Shown: positions 7,505 to 16,546 of the stretch, one piece after another
How the letters are laid out: the number at the start of each line of letters is the position of its first letter
Position numbering within the stretch: position 1 is the first letter of the stretch
Assembly (NCBI GenBank): GCA_910592205.1
Contig: CAJVPJ010000309.1
Coordinates: forward strand, 1-29,309
Length of the DNA stretch: 29,309 nt
Direction: 5' to 3'
Source of the DNA: Paraglomus occultum
Lineage: Eukaryota > Glomeromycota > Glomeromycetes > Paraglomerales > Paraglomeraceae
Notes under the pieces: model-generated
Seen by the model: the letters and a program-made list of their open reading frames with translations, nothing else
Database searches by the model: none
Told to the model about the DNA's origin: nothing
Position numbers and translations under genes: made by a program

Positions 7505-8500
7505 GTGCCTCAGGAAAAGTTATTAAAATCTCTTTTCAAAAAATTCAAATGAAAATTTTTCCTCCTTTTTTTCCTTACTTTTTTAGTTAGTTATATAACT
7601 TTTCTCATTCGTTTTAATTTAGTTAAAAATTTATCCCATGACCAAGGTCGGGGTCATTTTTTTTATCTTTTTGGTAAATACCGACTTATCGAAAAAATTG
7701 AAGGTAGTGAAATACACGTAGATTGAAACAAGTTATTACTCATTCTTTTTTTACTTTATTTTCCCCTCAAAATAATTATCCACTTAGTTCTTAATTATTG
7801 GAAAAGAAATTATGAAAGAGAAGTTAACGTCTACTTGACGAAAAAGTTGTTGAATTATGTTGATAAAAATAAAGATTTGTTGGCTAAAAAAACTAGTGAA
7901 GGGGTCTATATCATTAACAGAGTTGTGCCGGAATTTTCTCGCCAATTTGTCACTGTTCCAGTTGATTTATTCGAAATATTTGTTGATATTTCTTTTACTG
8001 TGCTAAGTTTATATTTCCTCATTACTTCTTATCGTTTGACGCAACTAGTTCCTTTATTGTTTATCTTTATCTTAGTTAATTTAACCTGATTTGCTTTCTT
8101 TTATTATTTTTTGAGTTCGTCTCGTAAGGCCAATTTGACTAAAAAGAATAATTACCAAAACTTAGAAAAAGTTCAAATAAAAACTTGGTTGAGTAAGCCA
8201 GAAGACTTAAAAAGTCTGAATAAAACATTAGACACTAATTCCCAACAAATAATCAATATTAACTTTTCATTGGCTCTTCATCAACTACCAGAATTAATAA
8301 TTTCGGGCATTATTATTCTTTTTTTATTTCTTTATTATCAAATTTATTGTGGGGGAAAAGGAAGTTTGGACTGGGGCATTTACTTTATTGCCAATAATCT
8401 CCAAATAGTTTTCTTAAAAGTGAAAAAAGGGTTTAACTTGTTGTCAACTATTTCAGTTTGACAAGAAAATTATCAAAAAATAGAGAGTTTTTTTGGCTAA
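7505..8500 (+). CDS. ABC-exporter-type transmembrane domain without ATPase domain
   Basis: 331 aa from GTG 7505 (ATT 7502 also possible; there is no in-frame ATG near the N-terminus) to TAA 8498-8500. Trp is coded by TGA at 7550, 7724, 8087 and 8459. The layout matches a type I exporter membrane domain: six hydrophobic helices in pairs, the long cytosolic extension after TM2 with 'LTKKLLNYVDKNKDLLAKKTSEGVY' resembling the usual 'L..kll..d......k.sGe', and after TM6 'LLSTISVWQENYQKIESFFG'. The frame stops exactly where the linker to the nucleotide-binding domain should begin. No Walker A, signature or Walker B follows; the 97 bases to the convergent HAD gene hold no remnant. Either the ATPase partner is a separate protein elsewhere, or this is a remnant kept for another use. 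Confidence 0.6.
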
Positions 8501-8585
8501 TCGACAATTTTATGGTCTTTTCTTTAATTTTTTACTTTTAATTGCTAATGTCATAATTATCACTCTCCTAAAAAAGGCTAATTAG
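8493..8585 (+). CDS. Possible 30-residue single-TM peptide
   Basis: A short frame beginning with TTG at 8493, overlapping the stop of the membrane-domain gene and running to TAG 8583-8585. It would encode one hydrophobic helix ('LFFNFLLLIANVIIITLL') with a basic end. It needs a non-ATG start and has no ribosome-binding site, so it is a weak candidate that mainly accounts for this gap. Confidence 0.15.
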   Translation: MANRQFYGLFFNFLLLIANVIIITLLKKAN

Positions 8586-8597
8586 ACATCATAATTA

Positions 8598-9503
8598 CTA
8601 ATTGTCTAGACCAAAATGCTTAGTTAAAAATTGAGCCACTCCGTCGCTATTAAGAACCCCAAAATCAGTTATTCCATAAGCATAGGCCTTTAAATGATTA
8701 TCGCTATCGGCCGTGACAATACCTTTACCAACGGTGTGCATTAGTTCTATGTCATTAACGTCATTGCCAAAAGCAATGGTGTGAGACAAAGGAATATTAT
8801 AATAACTAGCTACTCATTCAGCTCCCATGCCTTTGCTAGCAAATTTGTTACGAATTTTGATGATAGTTTTTTCTGGGTCTGGAACAAGGACTTTATCACC
8901 AGGGCTCTTGGCTTTTAATTTACTACCAGAATAAAAAGTAACAGAAGCATTATACTTGCTGCGCAACAACATTAAAATATTGTTGAACATTTCGTCATTT
9001 TTAGAAAATTCCAAAACTAACTGTAAGGCGTCTTGCTCCCCTAAGAGTTTCAAAATATTTTCTCCTTTAGTGTAGGGATTGCCATTAAAAAAAATCTCTT
9101 CGTAATAAATATCATCACTGGTGCTAATAGTTGTACGGTCAATTTTGTCAATCAAAACATTATGGAGATTTTTTTTAATTATTGGTTCATCTAAAATATT
9201 TTTAACTACTTGGTTAGAAATAGGATTAAGCACTAATTCGTCAGCGTTATTTTTGGAAGGATTATTAATGTAGGCTCCGTTATAGGTAACCAAAAAAGTA
9301 TCTAAACCAACTTCTTGATAAAAAGGCAATGCTGACAAATAATTTCGTCCGGTTGTAAAACATATTTTATGGCCTTGCTCTTTTAATTTTTGTAAAACTT
9401 TTTTTAGTTTTTGATTTAAGGTGGAGAAGTCTGGATTAGTGCTGGTCCCGTCGATATCTAGTTTAATTAAATGTATTTCTTTTTTCGTTATTTCTGTACT
9501 CAT
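8598..9503 (-). CDS. Cof-type HAD-superfamily phosphatase
   Basis: 301 aa. These cytosolic Mg-dependent phosphatases hydrolyse sugar phosphates, FMN or similar small phosphoesters; Mollicutes carry several. HAD motif I is 'LDIDGTSTN' (nucleophile Asp16, acid/base Asp18), motif II 'FTTGRN', motif III the Lys in 'SPGDKVL', motif IV 'AFGNDVNDIEL'. The C2-type cap lies between motifs II and III. One TGA-coded Trp (8817) joins the two apparent halves. Start ATG 9503 lies 14 bases after the zinc-ribbon gene. It ends the rpsG-nusG operon. The substrate cannot be told from sequence. Confidence 0.88.
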
Positions 9504-9517
9504 ATATTATTATAATT

Positions 9518-10204
9518 TTATTTTTGCTTTCTTTTTCTGATTAAGTAAATTAATAAAATTATTATTCCAATTATCAAAAATATTACTCCACAAATGATTA
9601 AAGTTTGTTTGCCCGCTGGCTGGTTTTTTGTTGTTTGTGACTCTTGATTTAAGACTTTTTCAATTTCAGTTCATTGCTCGGGGGGGAAATAATCCTTTCT
9701 ATACATTTTGGGTGGTCTAATTATTAAGAAACCGTTTTCGCTGTATTCTATTTGGGCTGATTGGTGAAGAAGAATTGTTTGCTTATTTATTTTCTTCTCT
9801 CTCTCTCTCTCTCTGCCAACCATCATAGTAGTATTCGCCATTTCTATTTCAATTCATTTCTTTAATTTCTCATTCGTTTTTATAACGTTTAATGTTTTCG
9901 ACGAGGGCTTGTTTGGCTTCCGTTCAATCATTTTCCAGTAATTATTGTTGTAATCCTCTAAGTATTCAACTGATTTTCGGTGTCTTAATTCCTTAATTAT
10001 CTCCTCTTTTAGTTCTTGCGAAAAGACTTTTTTTCATTCTTCATTACAGTTTCCGCATAATTCAAAATCGTCTCCGTCTTTATTTTTGCCACTTTTTTTG
10101 GCAATAAATTTTTGGAGCGATTGTTTATCTCGGGAAAAAATTCCATGATAAGACATTCAAGAATTTCCTCCTTTCGAACCACAAGCATCACAAAACGTAA
10201 TCAT
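9518..10204 (-). CDS. Zinc-ribbon protein with C-terminal membrane anchor
   Basis: 228 aa, ATG 10204 to TAA 9518-9520; five TGA-coded Trp hide the frame under the standard code. The N-terminus carries two CxxC pairs, 'CDAC' (Cys5, Cys8) and 'CGNC' (Cys50, Cys53), consistent with one four-Cys zinc site. The middle is charged and helical, with 'REREREKK' encoded by a (CT)9 tract. The end is a hydrophobic helix of about 23 residues ('LIICGVIFLIIGIIILLIYL') followed by 'IRKRKQK'. There is no signal peptide. It starts 9 bases after nusG and ends 14 bases before the HAD gene, so it is a member of the rpsG-secE-nusG transcript. Function unknown; a zinc site on the same side as ribosomes could suggest nucleic-acid or protein binding, which is inference. 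Confidence 0.7.
9797..9814. repeat. (CT)9 dinucleotide tract inside the zinc-ribbon gene
   Basis: Nine CT units on the + strand (AG on the coding strand), translated as Arg-Glu-Arg-Glu-Arg-Glu. The tract currently keeps the gene in frame from zinc ribbon to membrane anchor; gain or loss of one unit would shift it. Confidence 0.9.
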
Positions 10205-10213
10205 AATAATTAA

Positions 10214-10741
10214 TTATATTACTTTTTGGCAAATGTTTACTGGTACATCACTAATTTCTCAGCCAGAAGACTCAATAATAATTTTGACTTTCTGTTTTTT
10301 TTTGTCTAAATAGGTAATCCGTCCTTCCCGGTTAATAAAGGTTCCTTGGGTAATCTTTACTAAGTCGCCAACGTTTAAGTCAACTTCGTCATAATTGCCA
10401 ACTTTATTTTCTTTTTTTTCTTTCATCTTAGTTAAGAAACTTTTAACCATTTCTTCAGAAACCGGGTCAGGTAATTTCTCCTCGCTCCTTTGATGATTTA
10501 AAAAACCGATTATTTCCGGTATTTTGTAAATAAGGTGGGCCAATTCTGGAATTAAATGGCAATGACAAAGAATGTAGCCTTTTAAAATGTTTTTCTTGCT
10601 GCTATCACTAACAACTTTTAAGTCACGAACATAATCGCTCAATTCCTTTTTCTCTAGTTCTGATTTAATTTTTTCAATAATTTTCTCCTCCCGTCCGCCA
10701 CGCACTGACAGGATATATCACTGATAACTTTTTCTTTTCAT
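10214..10741 (-). CDS. nusG: Transcription elongation/antitermination factor NusG
   Basis: 175 aa. NusG binds RNA polymerase and couples it to the ribosome through S10. The NGN domain opens with 'QWYILSVRGGREEKI' (the first Trp is TGA), fitting the usual 'WYvv.t..g.E..v'; 'KGYILCHCHL' matches the 'pGYvfv' strand. The KOW motif is 'NVGDLVKITQGTFINREGRI'. The very end deviates from the usual 'TPVEL.f.qV'. ATG 10741 was chosen because it precedes the conserved Trp; a GTG at 10705 would cut the NGN domain. It starts 11 bases after the secE-like gene, the classical neighbour. Confidence 0.9.
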
Positions 10742-10752
10742 TAATTATTTTA

Positions 10753-10941
10753 TTATTGAAATGCTGCTTCTCCGCCGCTGGTTGGGATGCGCAAAATGTA
10801 AAAAAGCCCTAAAATAGCAAAGGTGTAGAGGAGAATAATGATTGTTATAAGGAAGGACGAGAATAAACTTTGGTCAAAACTTAAATATTTGAATAATTTA
10901 TTGTATTTTTTGATAGGATTTGAACGAAATTTTTTTTTCAT
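10753..10941 (-). CDS. secE: Probable preprotein translocase subunit SecE
   Basis: 62 aa with a basic, amphipathic N-terminal segment ('RSNPIKKYNKLFKYL') and one TM helix ending 'AILGLFYILRIPTSGG'. Size, topology and placement directly before nusG are those of SecE, the small clamp subunit of the SecYEG channel. The identification rests mostly on synteny, because SecE is poorly conserved in sequence and the usual Trp-Pro motif is not evident. Confidence 0.6.
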   Translation of the reverse strand: MKKKFRSNPIKKYNKLFKYLSFDQSLFSSFLITIIILLYTFAILGLFYILRIPTSGGEAAFQ

Positions 10942-10977
10942 AGGAGTTTTTATACATTATTATTTTAAAAAAAGTTT

Positions 10978-11454
10978 CTAGCGGTTCAACAGGGAGGAAA
11001 AGACCCGACCTGATTCAGCCTCCTTGTAAAGATTTTCTTTTTTCTTAAAGGCTTCACCAGACTTATTATAAGCACTGTTGATTTCTCCGGCCAATTTTTC
11101 ATACATTGGCTCAGTGCTCTTTTTTTCTTTGGCTCCTTCGACTAACCACCGCAAGGCTATTTTCATTGAACGAACCTCATCAATTTCTTTGGGAACACGT
11201 TGTTTTGAGGCGCCAACCCTGCGGCTTTTCATTTCAATGGCTGGCCTAACATTCGCTACTGCTCCTTCTAAAACAGTTAAAAAAGGTAAAGAAGTCTTTT
11301 TTTCAATTGTCTGGGCGGCTTGGTAAACGATATTCATTGCCTTTCTTTTTTCTCCGTCCTTCATTATTTTGTTAGTTAAGCGGCTAACAATAACCGAAGC
11401 AAACTTTGGGTCGGGCTTGATTACATGACTTTTGATTACTTTTTTTTTACGCAT
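10978..11454 (-). CDS. rpsG: 30S ribosomal protein S7
   Basis: 158 aa, typical. S7 organises the 30S head and contacts the E-site tRNA. Clear signatures are 'LTNKIMKDGEKRKAMNIVYQ', 'SRRVGASKQRVPKEI' and 'ALRWLVEGAK'. Usual str-operon partners rpsL, fusA and tuf are absent: the gene is followed by secE and nusG and preceded by the divergent mnmE. The last residues ('SGRVFSSLLNR') differ from the common '..FaHyrW' ending. It heads the operon running to 8598. Confidence 0.95.
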   Translation of the reverse strand: MRKKKVIKSHVIKPDPKFASVIVSRLTNKIMKDGEKRKAMNIVYQAAQTIEKKTSLPFLTVLEGAVANVRPAIEMKSRRVGASKQRVPKEIDEVRSMKIALRWLVEGAKEKKSTEPMYEKLAGEINSAYNKSGEAFKKKENLYKEAESGRVFSSLLNR

Positions 11455-11663
11455 TATTTATATTAATATTATTTTAACAATAAGAGTCTTACTAACTAGC
11501 CTTTTAAACAAAAAAGTTCTAAGAAGGAAAGTTTAACGAGTTCAGAAAAAAAGAAATTAAACTAATCAATAACCCCGCAAGGAAGGAGAGTTATCTATAA
11601 AAACTAATTAACGAGAAAATTAAGTTAATTTTGAAATTAGACCTTTAATTACAAGAGTTTTAT
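11455..11663. promoter_or_regulatory. Divergent leader between rpsG and mnmE
   Basis: 209 bases, no gene seen. It must hold promoters for both directions. On the rpsG strand, ATAAC...GTTAT flanks a locally GC-rich patch (around 11571-11596, CCCCGCAAGGAAGG on +) that could form a small stem in the rpsG leader. TTTTATATG at the mnmE start is AT-rich without a Shine-Dalgarno. No known ribosomal-protein autoregulatory structure is recognised. Confidence 0.3.
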
Positions 11664-13034
11664 ATGTTTACTAAAAGAACTATTGTTGCTTTGGCTACCG
11701 CTCCTATTACCCAAAATATTGCCCTGATTAGAGTTTCTGGTCCGCAAACTTATTCAATTATCACTCGGATTTTTGACCGCTCCCTGCCTGAATACCCCCC
11801 AAAAAACTCGCAATTAATCTTTGGTAAAATTATTAACCCACAAAAAGAAATTATTGACGAAGTACTGCTTCTTTGTTTTTATAAACCTCACTCTTTTACA
11901 GGAGAAGATGTAGTGGAAATTAGTTGTCATGGTAACTTATTTATTGTTAACCAAATATTACAATTAATTCTAGAAAATGGGGCAGAGTTGGCCCAAGCCG
12001 GTGAGTTCACTAAGCAAGCCTTTTTTAACGGCAAACTCAATTTAGTTCAAGCTCAAGCCATTAATGATTTGATTCGGGCTCCCAGTTTGCCAGCCGCCAA
12101 ATTAGCCCTCCACAATTTAAGTCCCGAAACCCAAAAAGAATTAGAAATTATTGAAAATGAGTTATTAGAAATTATTGCTACTATTAAAGTCAATATTGAT
12201 TACCCGGAATATGATGGAGTAGAATACCTAACTGGAAAAGCGGCACTTTCACGCTTAGATAGACTGTTGTTGAAATTAGAAGTTATTAAAAAAAGCGGCC
12301 GAGAATCCCGAGTCTACCAAGAAGGGTTAAAAATTGCCATTGTCGGGAAGCCGAATGTTGGTAAGTCTACCCTTTTAAACGCTTTATTGCAGGAAGAAAA
12401 AGCCATTGTGTCGCCCATTGCTGGAACTACTCGGGACATAGTTGAAGCCCGTTATAACCTCCAAGGGATACCTTTAACTCTGTTAGATACAGCCGGCATT
12501 CATGAAACTCAGGATATAATAGAAAAAATTGGAGTAGAACGAAGTTTACAAGCCTTAGACAAAGCCGAAATCATTTTTTTTTTAGTGGATAATTCCTGTC
12601 CGTGAAGCCAAGCAGACGAAAATATTTTTCAAAAAATTAAAAGCAAAAATTATTTACTTATTATTAACAAAATAGATGAACCAAATAAATTACAAACTCC
12701 TTCTTTTGTTTCTACGAGAAAGATTTGCCGAATTAGTGCCAAAAAAAGACAGTTAAAAGAATTAGAAACTAAAATTAGCGAATTATTTGCCAGCAATTTA
12801 ATAAATAATTTGTCCCCTTATCCCTATTTAAGCCAAAGTTGACAACAGGCCAAATTAGCCAGACTTATCCAACAATTAAAAGCTGTAATTAGTGAATTAA
12901 AAAAAGAAACTTATTTGGACGCCCTATGTGGAGATTTAGAAATTATTTATAAATTAGTCAAAGAATTAAGTGGTAAAGATTATAATGAAGAATTATTAGA
13001 TATCATTTTTAGTAAGTTTTGTTTAGGGAAGTAG
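11664..13034 (+). CDS. mnmE: tRNA modification GTPase MnmE
   Basis: 456 aa. With MnmG it installs the carboxymethylaminomethyl or related group on wobble U34 of certain tRNAs. N-terminal folate-binding domain: 'TIVALATAP' start, 'SFTGEDVVEISCHGN' and 'GEFTKQAFFNGKLNL'. G domain: G1 'GKPNVGKST', 'GTTRD', G3 'DTAG', G4 'NKID'. The C-terminal catalytic motif is 'FCLGK' (Cys453). TGA at 12603 and 12840 is Trp. The gene has its own leader and is followed 45 bases later by a two-TM peptide. Confidence 0.95.
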
Positions 13035-13079
13035 AAAAAAAATTTAAATGGTCTTTGATATAAAATCTAATAATAGAAA

Positions 13080-13274
13080 ATGATATTCGTGCTGGAGGGT
13101 CAACTTAGTTTTTTCTTCTTATTCTTTCTAAGTTTTTTATTTTATGGCTTTTTTGTTAAATGAAAGTTTCGCCGTGAGGATAAAATTGCCCTTATTATTC
13201 TGATAACAGGTAGCGCTTATTTTTTTGTTTTACTATTTTTATTTTTGTGGGGACTTTGGCGCTTTAGAGCATAG
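13080..13274 (+). CDS. Small two-TM membrane protein
   Basis: 64 aa, ATG 13080, TAG 13272-13274, one TGA-coded Trp (13161). Two hydrophobic helices ('SFFFLFFLSFLFYGFFV' and 'IALIILITGSAYFFVLLFLF') are separated by a basic turn 'KWKFRRED', which predicts a hairpin with the loop in the cytosol. It lies 45 bases after mnmE on the same strand and before the convergent tRNA genes. No family recognised. The hydrophobic pattern makes it more likely real than chance. Confidence 0.5.
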
Positions 13275-13306
13275 ATCGAAAGTCATTATTTTGTCATTCA
13301 TGTTTC

Positions 13307-13400
13307 TGGCGGAAGTGAGAGGATTTGAACCTCCGCGGATGCTACTAACATCCCTACCAGCTCTCCAAGCCGGCCCCTTCAACCACTTGGGTACACTTCC
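13307..13400 (-). tRNA. tRNA-Ser (anticodon GGA)
   Basis: 94 nt including encoded CCA. Acceptor GGAAGTG/CACTTCC with discriminator G as expected for Ser; anticodon stem CCGGC/GCTGG with loop TTGGAGA giving GGA, reading UCU and UCC; long variable arm (GGATG...CATCC); T arm GAGG-TTCAAAT-CCTC. It lies 19 bases downstream of the tRNA-Met gene and is probably cotranscribed with it. Confidence 0.95.
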
Positions 13401-13419
13401 CTCTTATCCCTTTTATTTA

Positions 13420-13496
13420 TGGTAGCAGCGGGAGGACTTGAACCTCCGGCCTAACGAATATGAGTCGTTTGCTCTAACCAACTGAGCTACGCTGCC
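13420..13496 (-). tRNA. tRNA-Met (CAU), elongator type
   Basis: 77 nt including encoded CCA. Acceptor GGCAGCG/CGCTGCT (G1-U72 wobble), A73; D arm GCTC-AGTTGGTTA-GAGC; anticodon stem AACGA/TCGTT with loop CTCATAT; T arm GGAGG-TTCAAGT-CCTCC. The D arm and acceptor are of elongator-Met or Ile2(CAU) type, not initiator. I favour elongator Met, but a lysidine-modified Ile tRNA cannot be excluded from sequence. Confidence 0.88.
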
Positions 13497-13536
13497 TTTT
13501 TGAAAATAAGATAATAAATTTTATTAAAAAGTGAAT

Positions 13537-14502
13537 ATGGAAAGCATGAAACTTTACTTCTGTCCGACTCGCTTCCGATTTTCTAATGACCCAGCTTCTT
13601 GTTGAGAAGAGGGCAGAGAATATTTAATTTGTTTTTCGGCTAGTCAAAATTTAGGAAGTTTAACTTTTTCTGACGGTGTTTGAACTCGTTTATTAGTTCC
13701 AAAAGATAATTCGAATTTTAGTAAGCAAATTAAGGAGGTAATTGATAAAAAGGAAGTAGAAGGAGACTTTTTCGCCACTCCTTTTACTAACCTCGAATTT
13801 AAACCTCATTTTAGCCAAAAAGTAGATAAGGAATATAAAGGAGATGCCTTATTAATCAAGGACCCTAGTCAAGTGGAAAAATTAACTGAAACTAGGAACA
13901 TCAAATCGTCCTCGCCTTATCAAATTACTTTTAAGGTAGTAAAACAGCAAAAAGAGGGTTATGGAGAGGAAAAAGGAAGACCATTAACTTATGAAGAAAG
14001 TTTTTCGAGGCATGGTGATTATAGACATATTCTAGAAATTGAACCATTAGACCTGGGGATAGAAGGATTACCACCGATTATTCGGTTGGTTTTTTATTTT
14101 GCTGACGAAATTAACCCGTTGGCCGCTGGCAACTATGAATTAACTAAATGCGAATTATACAAAAGTCCAGCATTAGAAAATTCAGTCGGAAAGACTTTCA
14201 CCATGGGAGTAAAAGAGTTTAGAGTTAGCAGCAAAAATAACACCTTGTCTTTTTCGACCAATTTTGAATATGAATTTGGCTCCTTGACAGAAAAGAAAAG
14301 TCAAGATAGCCCAGAAAATCCTACTAAAACCCCGCCAAAAAATGATAATTCTGGCAATCCTCCACCCAAGCCCAACCCAACCAGTCCAGAGACACTAAAA
14401 AACTCTGGAATCTTTAAAGTAGTTTTAATAGTCAGCATTATTATGGTTGGATTAATTTTTCTCGTCCTCGTTTTTTCTCATTATAAAAAAAGGAGAGGTT
14501 AA
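13537..14502 (+). CDS. C-terminally membrane-anchored protein with Pro-rich stalk
   Basis: 321 aa from ATG 13537 (ATG 13546 is also possible), with TGA-coded Trp at 13603 and 13681 that extend it 112 codons upstream of the start at 13873 seen under the standard code. N-terminus 'MESMKLYFCPTRFRF' is not a signal peptide. The body is a soluble, beta-like domain without recognised motifs. Residues about 260-290 are a Pro/Asn/Lys-rich stalk ('NPPPKPNPTSPE'), followed by one helix ('VVLIVSIIMVGLIFLVLVF') and a basic tail 'HYKKRRG'. There is no LPXTG motif. It shares layout, though not evident sequence, with the proteins at 1-839, 9518-10204 and 22375-23352. It is divergent from the tRNA pair. Confidence 0.75.
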
Positions 14503-14546
14503 TCCCCCTTAAATTGATAAAATTTCAGTTATTAGTAAAAAATGAC

Positions 14547-15950
14547 TTAAAATTCTAATTTTCCTGGAAACCGAGGAAAAGCAATGGTGTCCCGAATATT
14601 TTCTGTTCCGCTTATAAACATTATTAACCTCTCCAAACCTAATCCAAAACCGCCACTAGGAGCGTAGCCATATTTTCTCAAACTAAGGTACCAATTCATA
14701 TTTTCCAAATCTAAGCCAATTTTTCGGGCCTTTTCTCTTAAAACCTGGTAATTATCTTCTCGCATGCTACCGCCAATCATTTCACCGACTTGGGGAAACA
14801 GTAAATCAAAACAAGCGACTGTCCTTCCATCTGGATTATTTTTCATGTAAAAAGCCTTTAATTCAACAGGATAATTAACAACAAAGACTGGGACATTACC
14901 AAAATGTTGGCAAAGATATTTTTCATGTTCCGACTGCAAGTCTATGCCTCACTTAATTTCATTATAGACAAAGTTTTCTTTATTTCTTACTAGTATTTCT
15001 AAGCATTCAGCATAAGTAAGGCGTGGAAAGTTAAGATTGCTAATCTTTTTTAATTCGTTAGTTAATTCTTTTTGGTGGTATTTTTCGAGATAATTTAGTT
15101 CTGACAGGTTGTTTTTTATTACTTCTTCAATGACATGTTTTAATAAATTTTCAGCTAAATTAAGAATGTCATTTAAATCAGCAAAAGCCATTTCTGGCTC
15201 AACCATTCAAAATTCGGCTAAGTGGCGAGTGGTGTGAGAATTTTCGGCCCGAAAGCAAGGATTAAAAGTATAAACCTTACCTAAGCCTTGGGCGAGGGCT
15301 TCGGCTTGTAGTTGCCCGCTAACCGTCAATTTGGCTTTCTTGCGAAAAAAATCCTTTTCATATTGCTTATCATATCGGGTAGTAGCAGTAAATAATTCTC
15401 CGGCTCCTTCAGTGTCATTTGCTGTGATTAAAGGAGTATGAATGTAATAAAATCCTTCTTGTTGAAAAAATTGGTGAATGGCCCAACTAATCTGGCTTCT
15501 TAATCTAAAAACTGCTAAAAAGTAATTAGTTTTAGCCCGCAAGTGGGGATAATTACGAACTACTTCCAAAGGAACATTTTTTTTTTGAAGGGGATAATCG
15601 CTGGCTGTCGGGTTAGTTCAAACAATTTCCGAAACCAGCAATTCGCAATTTTGTTCTCGGTTGGGAGTTAATACTAACTTGCCACTCACTAATAGACTGC
15701 TGGCAAAATTAATTTGCTCCAACAAATCAGTCTGAGAAAAATTTTTCCGAGAAATAATTATTTGGAAGGGGCTGGTTGTTGAGCCATCATTGAGAGCAAT
15801 AAAAATCTTTTCTTTACTTTCTCGGATTGATTTTACCCAACCACCAACTTTTATTTTTTCTAATTTGTTTATTTCCTCTAATCTTTGCTTTTCTTCTAAT
15901 TGGCTTAACTCCTGAGCCTTTTGGTAAATATCTTTAATATTAACTAACAT
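14547..15950 (-). CDS. asnS: Asparaginyl-tRNA synthetase
   Basis: 467 aa, usual size. Class IIb synthetase charging tRNA-Asn. N-terminal OB fold: '[13 protein letters not shown]'. Catalytic core: motif 2 '[16 protein letters not shown]' (the Trp is TGA at 15207), 'PEMAFAD', '[11 protein letters not shown]' (Trp TGA at 14946), and motif 3 '[11 protein letters not shown]'. These TGA positions are invariant Trp in homologues, so they calibrate the code. It lies 99 bases after the coiled-coil gene at the end of the nucleotide/ABC array. A weak stem GCCAAA/TTTGGC (15992-16013) lies in the leader. Confidence 0.95.
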
Positions 15951-16049
15951 TTGCGAATATTCATTATTGTCTAACTTTTAACTTTGTTATGGCCAAAAAA
16001 TAATAGATTTGGCTGACAAATTTCTCAACTACCATGCAAGAATCGTTTA

Positions 16050-16502
16050 TTAGGATTTCTCCTCTGGATTATTTTTTTCTTTCATTCACTCTTCCAACTC
16101 CTTTCGTAATTCCACAATTATTTCCACGTCAATTTTTCCTTCCTTGAAACCTTTTTCAATTGTTTTGTTATAGGTGTTAAGGTTTTGAATCTCTTCCATT
16201 ATTGCTTCTCGTTCACTTGGCAGAGTTCCAATTTCTGTCTTTTCTCGCAAACTATTTATCTTCACTTCTCTCTTCCAAAAGTCCCACCATAGAATTAACT
16301 GGTTTTCCAATTTTTCCAGTTTTTCTCATTCTTTTTTAAACCACTTTTCATTTTCTTTAACCTGACTTTCCAATTCTTTGAGTTTAGTAGAAAAACTTTT
16401 TTCAATTTCTTTCTTTTTTCCCGCGATATTTTTTAAGTGCTTTTCGATATCTTCTAATATCTTTTCTGGCTTGACATTTTTCTTTTTACTTAAACCTACC
16501 AT
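16050..16502 (-). CDS. Coiled-coil protein of unknown function
   Basis: 150 aa, ATG 16502 to TAA 16050-16052; TGA-coded Trp near residues 61 and 140. Nearly all charged helix: long runs of Lys and Glu with hydrophobic positions in heptad spacing ('EKILEDIEKHLKNIAGK', 'KLEKLENQLILWWDFWK'), no TM segment. It lies 44 bases after the end of ABC transporter 1 and 99 before asnS. No family recognised. Its place in the array may be incidental. Confidence 0.7.
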
Positions 16503-16546
16503 GTTAATAATATTTTACTAATTTAATTTTTGAAAACACCCATTTT

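Noticed and set aside
11078-11326. + strand frame of 82 codons
   Set aside because: Antisense to rpsG, a clearly recognised S7 gene.
13225-13425. + strand frame of 66 codons
   Set aside because: It runs from the two-TM peptide in another frame into the tRNA-Ser gene on the opposite strand.
13537-14502. LPXTG-type cell-wall anchor
   Set aside because: The C-terminal helix and basic tail fit, but no LPXTG-like motif precedes the helix and no sortase or wall gene is present.
14547-15950. TGA as glycine (code 25, as in some candidate-phylum bacteria)
   Set aside because: TGA sites align with conserved Trp in AsnRS and TyrRS, not with Gly.
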